From NCBI RefSeq assembly GCF_003958645.1, contig NZ_RXLO01000015.1:32129-96128 (forward strand): 64,000 nt of DNA, in the 5' to 3' direction. The notes below the pieces were generated by a model. It ran no database searches. It had not been told where the DNA came from and was given only the letters and a program-made list of their open reading frames with translations. Made by a program: the position numbers and the translations under genes. Source of the stretch: Chitinophaga rhizosphaerae (GTDB lineage Bacteria; Bacteroidota; Bacteroidia; Chitinophagales; Chitinophagaceae). Shown here one piece after another: positions 23,844 to 32,023 of the stretch; the first letter of the stretch is position 1; the number at the start of each line of letters is the position of its first letter.

Positions 23844-25190
23844 TTAGTTACATTCTCCGCCGCTTGTTCCGCCATTGGTATCCACGCCTACCGTAATGTA
23901 CGGGGCCATGGAGCCGCCGGCTGTCTTCAGCTGGTCCAGCGCCTTGTACAATCCGCCGGGCGTTGTTTTGTAATTGACGCCTGCCGGTGCCACGTGATCG
24001 GGAATGCTCAGCTGGCTGAAACCGGGAACGGAAACGGAGTTGAAAATATCGACGGCGTAGTCTGTGCAATTATAATCATTCAGATCATAGGAATTGCCGG
24101 ATTTTGTCAATGCCGTAGATGTGGCGGCGTTGAATTGCGCCTCGGTCATGCTGGGAATGGTGATCTTCGCATTGTATTCATGCGAGGCGTCGTTCACGAT
24201 TTTGCTGGACACGTTGTCGAAGGTGATGCTCTTGATACCGTTTGAGGGATAGAAGCCGAAAGTCTGGCTGACGGTCGTGGAACCGTTGGTTTTCGTCAGC
24301 GTTACGAACGCATGGCCGGGATTGGTGCCATAGAGTACGGTGGAAGGATTGCCGTCTTCCGGGATATCGGTATAAACGGTCATGGAATAGGTGGTGCTGG
24401 CGTTGGAAGGTACGTTGCCGAAGCAGTTGATGCGTTTGTTGAGGTTGACGCTGGGGCCGCTGAGGATTTCCACGGGAGCCAGTTCCACTACCGCGGAAGA
24501 ACTGCCGCCGCCCCCGCCGCCATATCCATAGATATAGGGATCGGTAGTTTGATAGGTGTAAGTGTAGGACGGGCTCTGGTTGAAATAGTAGAACAGGCTA
24601 TAATAGCTTACGGAGTAATTGTTGTAGTAGCCGACTACCGTTACTTCCGGGAGCCATATCCCATCTTCCGAATCCGGCCCGGAAATCCTCGCGCCGGTGG
24701 TTGTTTTCAGGCGTTCGCCGTTGGGGCCGTAACGCAATACGGTCGTTTTCGATTTTCCGTTGACGGTGCTGTTCACTTTCGTAACGCGGCCTTCGGTGAA
24801 GGAAACGTTCGAACGCTTGTCTCCGGAGAAAGAACGGGTAGCGAGCGTACCGTTTTTGCTGGCGTCCGCATCCAGTCCGGATACGTCCACCCAGTTGCCG
24901 GTAAGGCCTGTGGCGGTTTTGCCGATTACGGCGAATTGCTTGCCGTCTTTACCTTTCACATTGAATCGTACGCCGATCACTTCCTTTTCATTCTTTTTCA
25001 TGAGGGAATAACCATGAAGGTCCAGCGATTCGAACTCCGAAGCGGAAACCTGACCCTTCAGGAAATTCGCCGCTTCACTTACGAACGGGTCTTTAAAGGA
25101 TTCGGGTGTGAACGGGGCTTCGTTCTTGGTACAGGCGAAGTAGGTGACCAGTACAAGTGCCATTAATGGTAACAATACAAATTTCTTCAT
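23844..25190 (-). CDS. Lipoprotein with possible permuted papain-like (NlpC/P60-type) C-terminal domain
   Basis: The protein has 448 residues. The signal ends in 'VLVTYFAC' (Cys 20). Residues 25-180 are a beta-rich region without a clear family, followed by 'LPEVTVVGYY' and a Tyr/Gly-rich linker with a six-glycine run (224-229), then 'VVELAPVEILSG'. The C-terminal domain (about 250-448) has a histidine in 'GTNPGHAFVTLTK' (His 293) and a cysteine in 'YDLNDYNCTDYAVDIF' (Cys 375). That His-before-Cys order and the 'NCTDYA' helix start resemble circularly permuted papain-like hydrolases such as YiiX or LRAT. It is the first gene of a four-gene operon and starts 94 bases from a divergent transglutaminase gene. 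The catalytic claim is inference from motifs. Confidence 0.7.
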   Translation of the reverse strand: MKKFVLLPLMALVLVTYFACTKNEAPFTPESFKDPFVSEAANFLKGQVSASEFESLDLHGYSLMKKNEKEVIGVRFNVKGKDGKQFAVIGKTATGLTGNWVDVSGLDADASKNGTLATRSFSGDKRSNVSFTEGRVTKVNSTVNGKSKTTVLRYGPNGERLKTTTGARISGPDSEDGIWLPEVTVVGYYNNYSVSYYSLFYYFNQSPSYTYTYQTTDPYIYGYGGGGGGSSSAVVELAPVEILSGPSVNLNKRINCFGNVPSNASTTYSMTVYTDIPEDGNPSTVLYGTNPGHAFVTLTKTNGSTTVSQTFGFYPSNGIKSITFDNVSSKIVNDASHEYNAKITIPSMTEAQFNAATSTALTKSGNSYDLNDYNCTDYAVDIFNSVSVPGFSQLSIPDHVAPAGVNYKTTPGGLYKALDQLKTAGGSMAPYITVGVDTNGGTSGGECN

Positions 25191-25204
25191 AATTGAGGTT
25201 TTGG

Positions 25205-25212
25205 CAAAAGTA
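25205..25212 (-). promoter_or_regulatory. -7 box of the lipoprotein/O-antigen-ligase operon
   Basis: On the minus strand TACTTTTG fits TAnnTTTG and ends 14 bases before the ATG at 25190. A -33 TTTG is not evident at the usual distance. Confidence 0.5.
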
Positions 25213-25284
25213 TAGTCTTGGAGCCGTTGGAATATTTGATAAAAATCAATATTTCATCGGCAGGGCAGCGATTAAATTTACCGT

Positions 25285-26778
25285 ATGAAATACTTCCCTG
25301 TTTGTTGGCTACTGTTGTTTTCATGCGTGGCCTGCCGCCCGCGCGGCGGTGCGCTGGACGCTCGCTCCCTGGAAAACCGATACGCCGGCAACCCGGCGGA
25401 TTCGCTGAAGCTGGAAGCCTTGCGGTACCTGCTCAGGGAGATACCCGGCCAGTTGTCGGACCGGCCCGCGATCATGGACGCTTCCTCCGGCAAACCCACC
25501 CGTTTCCGGATAGATTCCTTTCACAACGTGGAAAGCCTTTTGTCGTTTTTGCAGGATCGGCAACTGGAAGCGGGCGGCATCCCGGAAAAAGATGCGGCAT
25601 TCATCCGGCCGGCATTCCTCGAAAGCGAGATCGATGCTGCAGTGGCCGAATGGAACAGGTATCCCTGGAACCAGGATGTCCCGAAAGATATATTCCTCGA
25701 CTATCTGTTGCCATACAAGGTGCACCAGGATTTTCCGGATAACTGGCGCCCGTCGTTACGGCAAAAAGCCGATTCCCTGGTGAAGGCGTGGGAGGAAAAG
25801 AACCGCAAGGCGCCGGGCGACAAATTTCTGACCAGCAGTAAGGAATTTTATTACGATCTCATCGTGAACACCGCATCCCGCTGGTTCCGGTATGGCCCAG
25901 ACCGCATACGGATCACGGAAGACCCTTCCTACAAAGAACTGCTGCTGTCTGGTGAAGGCGGATGTAAGAAGGGGGCCTTCTTTAACGCGTACGTGTTGCG
26001 AAGCACCGGCATCCCCGCCACGGTGGATATCGTTCCCTTCTGGGGTAGCAAGAACGGCAGCCATGCCGGCGACGTTTACTGGAACAACGAAGAACGGAAA
26101 ATGACGCCGGGGCCGGGCCGGCGGTTCGACAGGGCAGCGAAGGTCTTCCGGCTTACATTCCGCAAACACGGCGGCTGGAGCCGGCACATCAAACCGCATG
26201 TGCAGGAAAAGGATTTTCTGCTGGACTTTCTCCGCAACGATCAGTGGATCGATGTGACGAAGGAGCATAATCCCGTCGCTGATATAACCCTGCCCATCGG
26301 CAATACCAGCGCAGGCGTCGCGTATATCTGCGTTTTCGATTACGGTGAATGGGTGCCCGTGTATTGGGCGCCGGTGCGCGATGGCAGGGTAACTTTTCCC
26401 GACATGGGGCGCGACATCGTTTACCGCATGGCCACTTTCACGGATGCGTTGAAATTCAGCGGCGGTATTTTCGTCCTGGACTCCGCCGGCAGAACGGTGC
26501 AGCCCGGTCCCGATTCGCTGGCGATGCAAACGATGGTCCTCGGAAAACTGAATACAGGCAGCGAGCAGTGGGTCCGAAAACAGGCTACTTATACCTTGCT
26601 TTCGCTCGGGAAAGACAATAACTGGCACGAAGTCGCCGAAAAAACCTGTTCGCGGGATTCCGTCATTGAATTCCGGAATGTACCGTCCGGCGGCCTATAC
26701 CGCCTGGTGGAAACGGGCGGTCCCAGGCGGTTGGAGCGGATATTCGCATACCGGCACAATTCGCAGATCTGGTATTAG
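25285..26778 (+). CDS. Transglutaminase-like lipoprotein
   Basis: The protein has 497 residues, with a lipoprotein signal 'CWLLLFSCVAC' at the N-terminus. The transglutaminase core is around residues 220-265: Cys 227 in 'GEGGCKKGAFFNAYVLRSTG' and His 260 in 'GSKNGSHAGDVYW', the usual Cys...His spacing; an acidic third residue could be the following Asp. The last 200 residues are beta-rich ('YICVFDYGEWVPVYWAPV'). Bacterial members act as cysteine peptidases or cross-linking enzymes in the envelope; the substrate is unknown. It is divergent from the papain-like lipoprotein operon, so two possible cysteine hydrolases share one intergenic region. The stop overlaps the convergent Crp-type gene by 4 bases. 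Confidence 0.85.
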   Translation: MKYFPVCWLLLFSCVACRPRGGALDARSLENRYAGNPADSLKLEALRYLLREIPGQLSDRPAIMDASSGKPTRFRIDSFHNVESLLSFLQDRQLEAGGIPEKDAAFIRPAFLESEIDAAVAEWNRYPWNQDVPKDIFLDYLLPYKVHQDFPDNWRPSLRQKADSLVKAWEEKNRKAPGDKFLTSSKEFYYDLIVNTASRWFRYGPDRIRITEDPSYKELLLSGEGGCKKGAFFNAYVLRSTGIPATVDIVPFWGSKNGSHAGDVYWNNEERKMTPGPGRRFDRAAKVFRLTFRKHGGWSRHIKPHVQEKDFLLDFLRNDQWIDVTKEHNPVADITLPIGNTSAGVAYICVFDYGEWVPVYWAPVRDGRVTFPDMGRDIVYRMATFTDALKFSGGIFVLDSAGRTVQPGPDSLAMQTMVLGKLNTGSEQWVRKQATYTLLSLGKDNNWHEVAEKTCSRDSVIEFRNVPSGGLYRLVETGGPRRLERIFAYRHNSQIWY

Positions 26779-27341
26779 ATACTGGAACGGATACGGCTGA
26801 GCGTTTCCATGTTGATGCCGAGATAGGAGGCTACATGTTTCAGCGGGGCGCGGCGGATGATGTCTGGCTGTGTGTCCAGCAGCGAGAGGTAACGGTCGCG
26901 CGCGCGTTCTTTCCGGAGGGAGTAGAGCCGTTCTTCGCTCTGGATGTAATATTTGGTGGTGAGGACGCGGCCGATCACGTTAAATTCCAGGTGTTTGCTG
27001 TAGATGTCTTGCAGTTGCTGGTAGGAGATGCCGTGGACGAGGGTGTTTTCCAGTGCTACGATGCTTTCTTCGCTGGGGGTTTGCATGTAGAAACTTTTGG
27101 CGGAGATGATCACGTCGTTTTCCTTCATGAACCAGGAAGTGATTTTCTCGCTGTTTTTTTCGTAGAAGCAGTGGAGCATGCCGCTTTCGATAAAATAAAC
27201 ATGTTCGCATACCTGTCCCCGTTTCAGCAACATCGTTTTTTTCGGGACCTCTTTAGTGACGAGGATTAACTTCAGGTGCTGCTCGAGTTCGGGAGACATA
27301 GGGTGTATGCTATTCAACAACGGAAATAGCTTATCATACAT
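26775..27341 (-). CDS. Crp/Fnr-family transcriptional regulator (cyclic-nucleotide-binding-like domain)
   Basis: The protein has 188 residues. The N-terminal beta-barrel domain carries 'LLKRGQVCEHVYFIESGML', then a dimer helix around 'YYIQSEERLYSLRKERARDR', and a short C-terminal helix-turn-helix 'APLKHVASYLGINMETLSRI'. This is the compact Bacteroidota Crp-like type, which often lacks the full cAMP phosphate-binding cassette, and I see no complete R-S-x-Y type site. Target genes are unknown. It overlaps the transglutaminase stop by 4 bases in convergent orientation. Confidence 0.9.
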   Translation of the reverse strand: MYDKLFPLLNSIHPMSPELEQHLKLILVTKEVPKKTMLLKRGQVCEHVYFIESGMLHCFYEKNSEKITSWFMKENDVIISAKSFYMQTPSEESIVALENTLVHGISYQQLQDIYSKHLEFNVIGRVLTTKYYIQSEERLYSLRKERARDRYLSLLDTQPDIIRRAPLKHVASYLGINMETLSRIRSSI

Positions 27342-27658
27342 ATTGGGTCAGGTTTCAACTAAATTATGGATAAATTCTGGTTTTTGGATATTCCGCCGTC
27401 CGGCAACGGGAGGGGGCTATCAACGCCGGACCTGCAGCGAGCTTCAATTGCCGAAGCGCTGATGCCGGCCTGCGCCGGTTATTGCTGCTTTGCCCCGGAG
27501 ATTACCGGGGAATTTTTCTTGTTTTGGGTCTTTTGCAGTTTTGGGGTCTCATCCGGGAAGTGCCAGAATGGGCATGAAACGTACACGCAGCAGGCGCATC
27601 TTCGAAGACAACGGCCCGCTGCGTGGATGTATTATGAATCAATGATGATATAGCGTCA
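27342..27658. other. Intergenic region, no gene recognised
   Basis: About 317 bases between the start of the Crp-type gene and the end of the GH16 gene. A short plus-strand frame here has no recognisable features. A hairpin CCCCGG/CCGGGG (27493-27510) followed by a T-rich stretch could be a plus-strand terminator, but no plus-strand gene precedes it closely. Confidence 0.4.
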
Positions 27659-28909
27659 CTATTGTTCTGACAGATAAAAATCGTCTGCATACACGGTGCC
27701 GCTGCTTGAATTTTTATAGATATACACGATTGCTGAAGTATTGCTGGCTCCGGTAGTAAATGTAACCGAGTGCTGCTGATATGCAGTACCTGTGATGCTC
27801 GCCCCAACAGCGGTTCCGCCGTAACTCTTCACGCCAATGCTGGCGCCTGCGCTGGCTATGGATTTTTTACCATAACCGCCAAAAGTATAGGTGGTATTAG
27901 GCGCCAGGCCAGTGATCAGTTGCTCTGCTGAACATTCGCCTCCCTGCAGCCTGATGGCTTTTGTTCCTGAATTCGCATCGGTATTCACCACGCTCACCGT
28001 ACCAGCGGGTTGCCAGGCCGCCCAGGGCGTTAGATCTGCACTGTATTCGAAGCCGGCATTAAACAGGTAAGAGGGTGACTGGTAAACCCTTACGTAATCT
28101 ACCCGGTTATGAAACGGGAGCTTGGTCCGGTCTACTGTAGACGTGCTGCCGGCACCTCCGGATTGGTTCAGGATGATGTAACAGGGCTGATCATACGGCC
28201 AGGTCTCCCATGTTGAATTAGCCGGCCTGTTAACCGCGGTTGTAAATTTTCCATTTACAAAGAAACGGATGGCAGTAGGCGTCCATACCACCACATACCG
28301 GTTGTAGGCATTTTTGGTGTACGATGCTCCATGCGAAGTATTGTACCACCTAAAGAAAACGTTCTGCAATGTCACGTTCGACGTATTGAAATGTTCCGCT
28401 ACATCAATTTCCCCGCAACCCGGCCATCCGCCATAAGGATAGGTCTGCGGCATCATCCAGAACGCCGGCCAGGCGCCTGTGGCTTCATCAAACTTCATCC
28501 GTACTTCCACCATGCCATAGGTGAAATAGAATTTGTTCCGGCTTTCGATCCCGCCTGTGTGATACGGGATATTGTCGCCCGGGATCAACGCCGTATCCAT
28601 TTTCAATACCATATCATTCCCGTCTGACGTGGCATATTCAGGGAGCGCGGTCAGGAATTTGGCCCAGGAAGAATTATTACGGTTGGAAAAGATCCAGTTG
28701 TCCGGGTTCATGCCGCCGGCGGTATTGAATTCATCCGACCAGATCATATCATCTCCAACCACCAGGCTTCCACTACCTCCTGTCGATTTGGCCACTTGAG
28801 AGGGGAGCAGTTGTTTACCCTGCTCCTGATCAATGCTTTTTTTGCAGGAAAATAGTGAGGCAACAATTAAGAGGTTCACCCAGGTGCGGGTGTGTAGCGA
28901 GTTTTTCAT
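27659..28909 (-). CDS. GH16-family beta-glucanase (laminarinase-like) lipoprotein with C-terminal carbohydrate-binding domain
   Basis: The protein has 416 residues, with the lipid attachment site at Cys 22 ('VASLFSC'). The GH16 catalytic domain runs about residues 50-275: 'MIWSDEFNTAGGMNPDNWIF' opens it, and the active-site motif 'GEIDVAEH' places the nucleophile at Glu 167, Asp 169 and the acid/base at Glu 172. The last 130 residues form a beta-sandwich with 'NAGFEYSADLTPWAAW' and end 'GTVYADDFYLSEQ', typical of CBM4/9-like modules. It should cut beta-1,3- or mixed-linkage glucans at the cell surface. It is alone, with no SusC/D genes nearby, so it is not part of a standard polysaccharide locus. 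Confidence 0.93.
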   Translation of the reverse strand: MKNSLHTRTWVNLLIVASLFSCKKSIDQEQGKQLLPSQVAKSTGGSGSLVVGDDMIWSDEFNTAGGMNPDNWIFSNRNNSSWAKFLTALPEYATSDGNDMVLKMDTALIPGDNIPYHTGGIESRNKFYFTYGMVEVRMKFDEATGAWPAFWMMPQTYPYGGWPGCGEIDVAEHFNTSNVTLQNVFFRWYNTSHGASYTKNAYNRYVVVWTPTAIRFFVNGKFTTAVNRPANSTWETWPYDQPCYIILNQSGGAGSTSTVDRTKLPFHNRVDYVRVYQSPSYLFNAGFEYSADLTPWAAWQPAGTVSVVNTDANSGTKAIRLQGGECSAEQLITGLAPNTTYTFGGYGKKSIASAGASIGVKSYGGTAVGASITGTAYQQHSVTFTTGASNTSAIVYIYKNSSSGTVYADDFYLSEQ

Positions 28910-29612
28910 GAATTTGCTTTTTAATTACAAATGAGGAATCGAAAAAGGAAATTGCAGCGCCCATGCCGGGATGTCCGCAAGGCATAGGTTCGAAATTAGT
29001 TTTGGAGTGCTGGATGCTGCCAGGCACTCGGTTTTTATAAAGGCCTTTGTTAATATTATACGTTTGGTAAGCCAGCTTTCCCTCTCTCCCGGTACACTTT
29101 TCTCGGAAAAATGGTGGTTATGGGAGGAAAATGGCACTTAAACACCAATCTTCCTTGCGTCGATGACAGTAAAGAAGCCCGTTATTTGTTGAGCTTTTAT
29201 CATTTGCAATCTCATAGCATTTTAACATCCCTTTGGTAACGCGGCAGGGATCGCTTTGTTGGATCTATTGAACTACGGATTTTGGCCTATGAAAGTTGCT
29301 GCGGCATGCGTGTCCGAAAATGCGCCGATCGTGGATTTGATGGTGTAACTGGAATGGCTAAACGATGATGAGTTGTTGCGCAAGCTGATAGAGTAAGTTG
29401 AAGCCGTCATTAATTTTGGCTGGATGAGCTTTTCACTGATCAGGGGGAGAAGGCAGCAGGAAGTATCGCTATTCAGTTGTGCGCCGGGATGAGACGTTTC
29501 CTGGTTTATATCGGTTGGCGGAGTTTTGGAAGGCAGAAGTCGGCTGAATGCGCAAATGGGTAAATAAGGGAGCAGTATATAAAGCGGGAGTGAGGAAGTT
29601 CAAAAATGGCGC
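28910..29612. other. Intergenic region with possible decayed coding sequence
   Basis: About 700 bases lie between the GH16 gene and the tRNA terminator with no intact gene. On the plus strand short open stretches broken by stops can be read, for example one around 29345-29490 with 'LEWLNDDELLRKLIE' followed by a stop and 'VEAVINFGWMSFSLIRGR'. This could be an old gene remnant, but no family is recognisable and the composition is not decisive. Confidence 0.3.
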
Positions 29613-29660
29613 ATAAAAAAAACCGTTGCTAGTCTATTGTCTTTCAAATAGTTGCAACGG
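29613..29660 (-). terminator. Intrinsic terminator of the tRNA operon
   Basis: On the minus strand CCGTTGC (complement of 29654-29660) pairs with GCAACGG (complement of 29623-29629), with an inner CTATT/AATAG stem, and is followed by eight T residues. It lies just 3' of tRNA-Leu. Confidence 0.8.
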
Positions 29661-29666
29661 CTTTCG

Positions 29667-29752
29667 TACCCCAGACGGGAATCGAACCCGTACTCGCCTT
29701 TCGGCAAATTGGATTTTAAGTCCAACGCGTCTACCAGTTCCGCCACCAGGGT
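29667..29752 (-). tRNA. tRNA-Leu (anticodon TAA)
   Basis: The 86-base RNA folds as a class II tRNA: acceptor ACCCTGG/CTGGGGT (two wobble pairs), D-loop 'GGCGGAACTGGTAGACGC', anticodon stem TTGGA/TCCAA with loop CTTAAAA (anticodon TAA), a long variable arm 'TTTGCCGAAAGGCGAGT' and T-arm ACGGGTTCGATTCCCGT. It reads UUA codons. The 3' CCA is not encoded. Confidence 0.95.
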
Positions 29753-29844
29753 ATCCTTATCTGTAAATGTAAAGAAACATCCACAAATATCTGTAAACAA
29801 AAATTCCAAACCGCTTTGCAACAGTTTGGAACTTTTGATCTCTG

Positions 29845-29917
<73 letters not shown>

Positions 29918-29955
29918 AGTGGTTATTTTTATAAGAACTTTTTTCGTTGGGATTG

Positions 29956-29986
29956 CAAAGATAGGAATTGTTTTAATTCTGCAAAA
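29956..29986 (-). promoter_or_regulatory. Promoter of the tRNA-Gly/tRNA-Leu operon
   Basis: Minus-strand TTTTG (29982-29986) and TATCTTTG (29956-29963) are separated by 18 bases, an excellent Bacteroidota promoter, 38 bases ahead of the tRNA-Gly 5' end. Confidence 0.8.
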
Positions 29987-29993
29987 TCTTTTT

Positions 29994-30824
29994 TCAATTT
30001 TCTGCGAATTCATATTTGTAAGCGATCCGTCCGAGCAGCTCTAACCCTTTGCCATAGCAGTCTTCACGCAACGGTAATCCTTTCGCGTCGTACGCGTATT
30101 TCCAGATGAGGTAGTCGCCCGTCTCCACCGTCACCACCGTCATCGCCGCCAGTTTTCCGTCGGCGCCGTATTCGAAAGTGTAATCGGGCAACATTCTTTT
30201 GCGGGAAGGATAATAGCGCAGTACGTCCGTCAAACGGCCTGCCGCATCGTAGTTGTAATAGATGCGCTGGCGGCCGGGCTCCATTTCTTCCGTTACCCGT
30301 CCTGCACTATCCGTTTTAAACACCACGATCACCGAATCGGGGCCGCCTTTCTTCAGCACCATCCGCTGCAACCTGCCCGTGGAATCGTATTCGTAGCGAT
30401 GGCGTTCCTGGGTGCGGAACTTGTCTTCCCGCCCGCGAACGACCGATTCCACTTCTGCCAGGAGCCCCTGTTCCGTATAGCGGTATTGAACGGTGGTAAT
30501 GGCGTGGTCGGTACTGTCTACCGTCCGCGTCAGCCGGCCATTGCCGGCAAAGGTGCTCGTCAATACGGACCGGCCGCTGTTGCGGCTCTGTGTCACTGCT
30601 TTGAGCTTCTGGTAGGGGGGCTGGGTGGTGCGCACGCAGATGAAATCGTTGTCGGTTTCCTGGTTGGCATCCAGCGAGCGGACGATCTGGCCCGTCACCT
30701 TATTGGCTTTGAACTGCGCCATGGTAGCGGCCGTCTGGCCCGTGCTGATGACGTCCTGGTAATAATGTTGCCCGCGGGCGGCGCCGAGGGCAAGGGTAAG
30801 GCATATGGTAGTAAGGATGCGCAT
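29994..30824 (-). CDS. Secreted protein with YD-repeat-like strands
   Basis: The start is set at the ATG complementary to 30822-30824 (MRILTTICLTLALGAARG, a signal peptide), giving 276 residues; the longer frame to 30917 runs through a good promoter and is not translated. The second half has repeated 'YEYDSTGRLQRMVL', 'YYNYDAAGRLTDVLRYY' and 'YTFEYGADGKLAAMTVV' units, the YD-type beta repeats also seen in RHS proteins and in small Bacteroidota periplasmic proteins. It is too short to be an RHS toxin and has no core or toxin domain. Function unknown. It is divergent from the DUF3667 genes. Confidence 0.8.
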   Translation of the reverse strand: MRILTTICLTLALGAARGQHYYQDVISTGQTAATMAQFKANKVTGQIVRSLDANQETDNDFICVRTTQPPYQKLKAVTQSRNSGRSVLTSTFAGNGRLTRTVDSTDHAITTVQYRYTEQGLLAEVESVVRGREDKFRTQERHRYEYDSTGRLQRMVLKKGGPDSVIVVFKTDSAGRVTEEMEPGRQRIYYNYDAAGRLTDVLRYYPSRKRMLPDYTFEYGADGKLAAMTVVTVETGDYLIWKYAYDAKGLPLREDCYGKGLELLGRIAYKYEFAEN

Positions 30825-30844
30825 ATCTCGATGGTCTGTGTTCG

Positions 30845-30874
30845 CAAATGTACAAACGTTCGCGGCTTTGCAAA
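30845..30874 (-). promoter_or_regulatory. Promoter that sets the start of the YD-repeat-like gene
   Basis: Minus-strand TTTG (30871-30874), 18 bases, then TACATTTG (30845-30852). Transcription would begin near 30838, so the ATG at 30824 is the first usable one. Confidence 0.75.
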
Positions 30875-30942
30875 ACGTATGTCTGGCAGATAAAATCAAA
30901 TTGGTTATATTTAACATACTTTAACCTGACTTCAAACCTATC

Positions 30943-31947
30943 GTGAAAACGCAACACCTCCGGCAGGAAAAGTCCTGCCTCAACTGCGGCCACCCCGTGC
31001 CGGACCGTTACTGCGGCCATTGCGGCCAGGAGAACGTGGAAACCCAGGAGTCTTTCGGGCACCTGGTCAGCCATTTTTTCCAGGACATCACGCATTACGA
31101 TTCCAAATTCCTCCTCACCCTCAAATTCCTCTTTTTCTACCCCGGCCTGCTCACAAAGGAATACCTGGCCGGAAAAAGGATGACATACGTGAATCCCGTC
31201 AGGCTGTACGTTTTCACTTCTTTCGTATTCTTCCTCATGATGGGCCTCACAGGCCGGCACGATAATCCGTATGAGCGCACGATGGAGGTGGAACAACGGC
31301 GGAAACTGGACTCGATGTACCAGGTGTCGCAACGCTTGTTCAAATCGGTCGAAGAGGGGAAAGTGCCGGCTAAAGACACGTTCAAGGTGCGCACGCAGGC
31401 CGAGATACTCCGCATCATGGGCGACGAATCCATCCGCAATTCCGCCCACCTGTACGATTCCGTCCAGCAATCGCTCCCGCCGCATCTGAGGGAACCCTGG
31501 TGGGAACGGAATATGCAGTCGCGCGTGCTCGAAATGCGCGACCGTTATGGCGGAAATATGGATAATGTGCTGGAAGACAAGCTGGTCCATCACTACCCCA
31601 AGCTCATGTTCCTGCTGCTGCCGTTCTTCGCGCTGTTATTGAAGTGGTTTTTCCCCCGCAAAGGCTGGCTGTACACAAGCCATGCCATCTTTTCCATCCA
31701 TTTCCACACATTTATTTTCCAGTTCGGCATCCTCTGCATCCTGCTGAACCTGCTGATCCACAACGATGCACTGTACGCCTGGATGATCCTCCCGGTATAC
31801 CTGTATTTTGTTTTCGCACTGCGCAACGCTTACCAGGTCCGCCTTTCTACGGCCTTCTGGAAATCGCTGGGGATCGTGACGGCGTATGCGCTGGGCACAG
31901 CGCTGGTGGGGCTCGCTTTCATCGTCCTGATGTTCGCTATTTCGTAG
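30943..31947 (+). CDS. DUF3667 membrane protein, first of two tandem paralogues
   Basis: The protein has 334 residues and starts with GTG. The N-terminus holds a zinc-ribbon-like 'CLNCGHPVPDRYCGHCGQEN' (residues 14-33), followed by the DUF3667 core 'FFQDITHYDSKFLLTLKFLF' and 'GKRMTYVNPVRLYVFTSFVF' with a membrane helix, a charged cytoplasmic or periplasmic stretch (about 105-220), and three to four C-terminal helices. The family is uncharacterised and common in Bacteroidota. It shares clear similarity along its whole length with the next gene, so the pair arose by duplication. It probably shares an upstream region with the divergent YD-like gene. Confidence 0.88.
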   Translation: MKTQHLRQEKSCLNCGHPVPDRYCGHCGQENVETQESFGHLVSHFFQDITHYDSKFLLTLKFLFFYPGLLTKEYLAGKRMTYVNPVRLYVFTSFVFFLMMGLTGRHDNPYERTMEVEQRRKLDSMYQVSQRLFKSVEEGKVPAKDTFKVRTQAEILRIMGDESIRNSAHLYDSVQQSLPPHLREPWWERNMQSRVLEMRDRYGGNMDNVLEDKLVHHYPKLMFLLLPFFALLLKWFFPRKGWLYTSHAIFSIHFHTFIFQFGILCILLNLLIHNDALYAWMILPVYLYFVFALRNAYQVRLSTAFWKSLGIVTAYALGTALVGLAFIVLMFAIS

Positions 31948-31986
31948 GGGCGGGAGGGAAAGGTATCGGGGAATGGTCATTTTGTC

Positions 31987-31994
31987 TATCTTTG
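31987..31994 (+). promoter_or_regulatory. -7 box of the second DUF3667 gene
   Basis: TATCTTTG matches TAnnTTTG and lies 29 bases before the GTG at 32024. It falls inside the longest open frame (from 31973) and so rules out that start. Confidence 0.6.
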
Positions 31995-32023
31995 ACACCG
32001 CCTTAACCTGTCTCAGCTTACAC

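Noticed and set aside
27493..27515. CCCCGG/CCGGGG hairpin with T-rich tail as a terminator
   Set aside because: It points along the plus strand where no gene ends within 700 bases; the flanking genes are both on the minus strand. Kept only as a remark.
27366..27653. 95-codon plus-strand frame between the Crp-type and GH16 genes
   Set aside because: No family features, odd composition (several Cys, Pro and Trp) and no TAnnTTTG box at its start.
29994..30917. YD-repeat protein as an RHS polymorphic toxin
   Set aside because: Only a few YD-like units, no RHS core or variable toxin end, and no immunity gene next to it.
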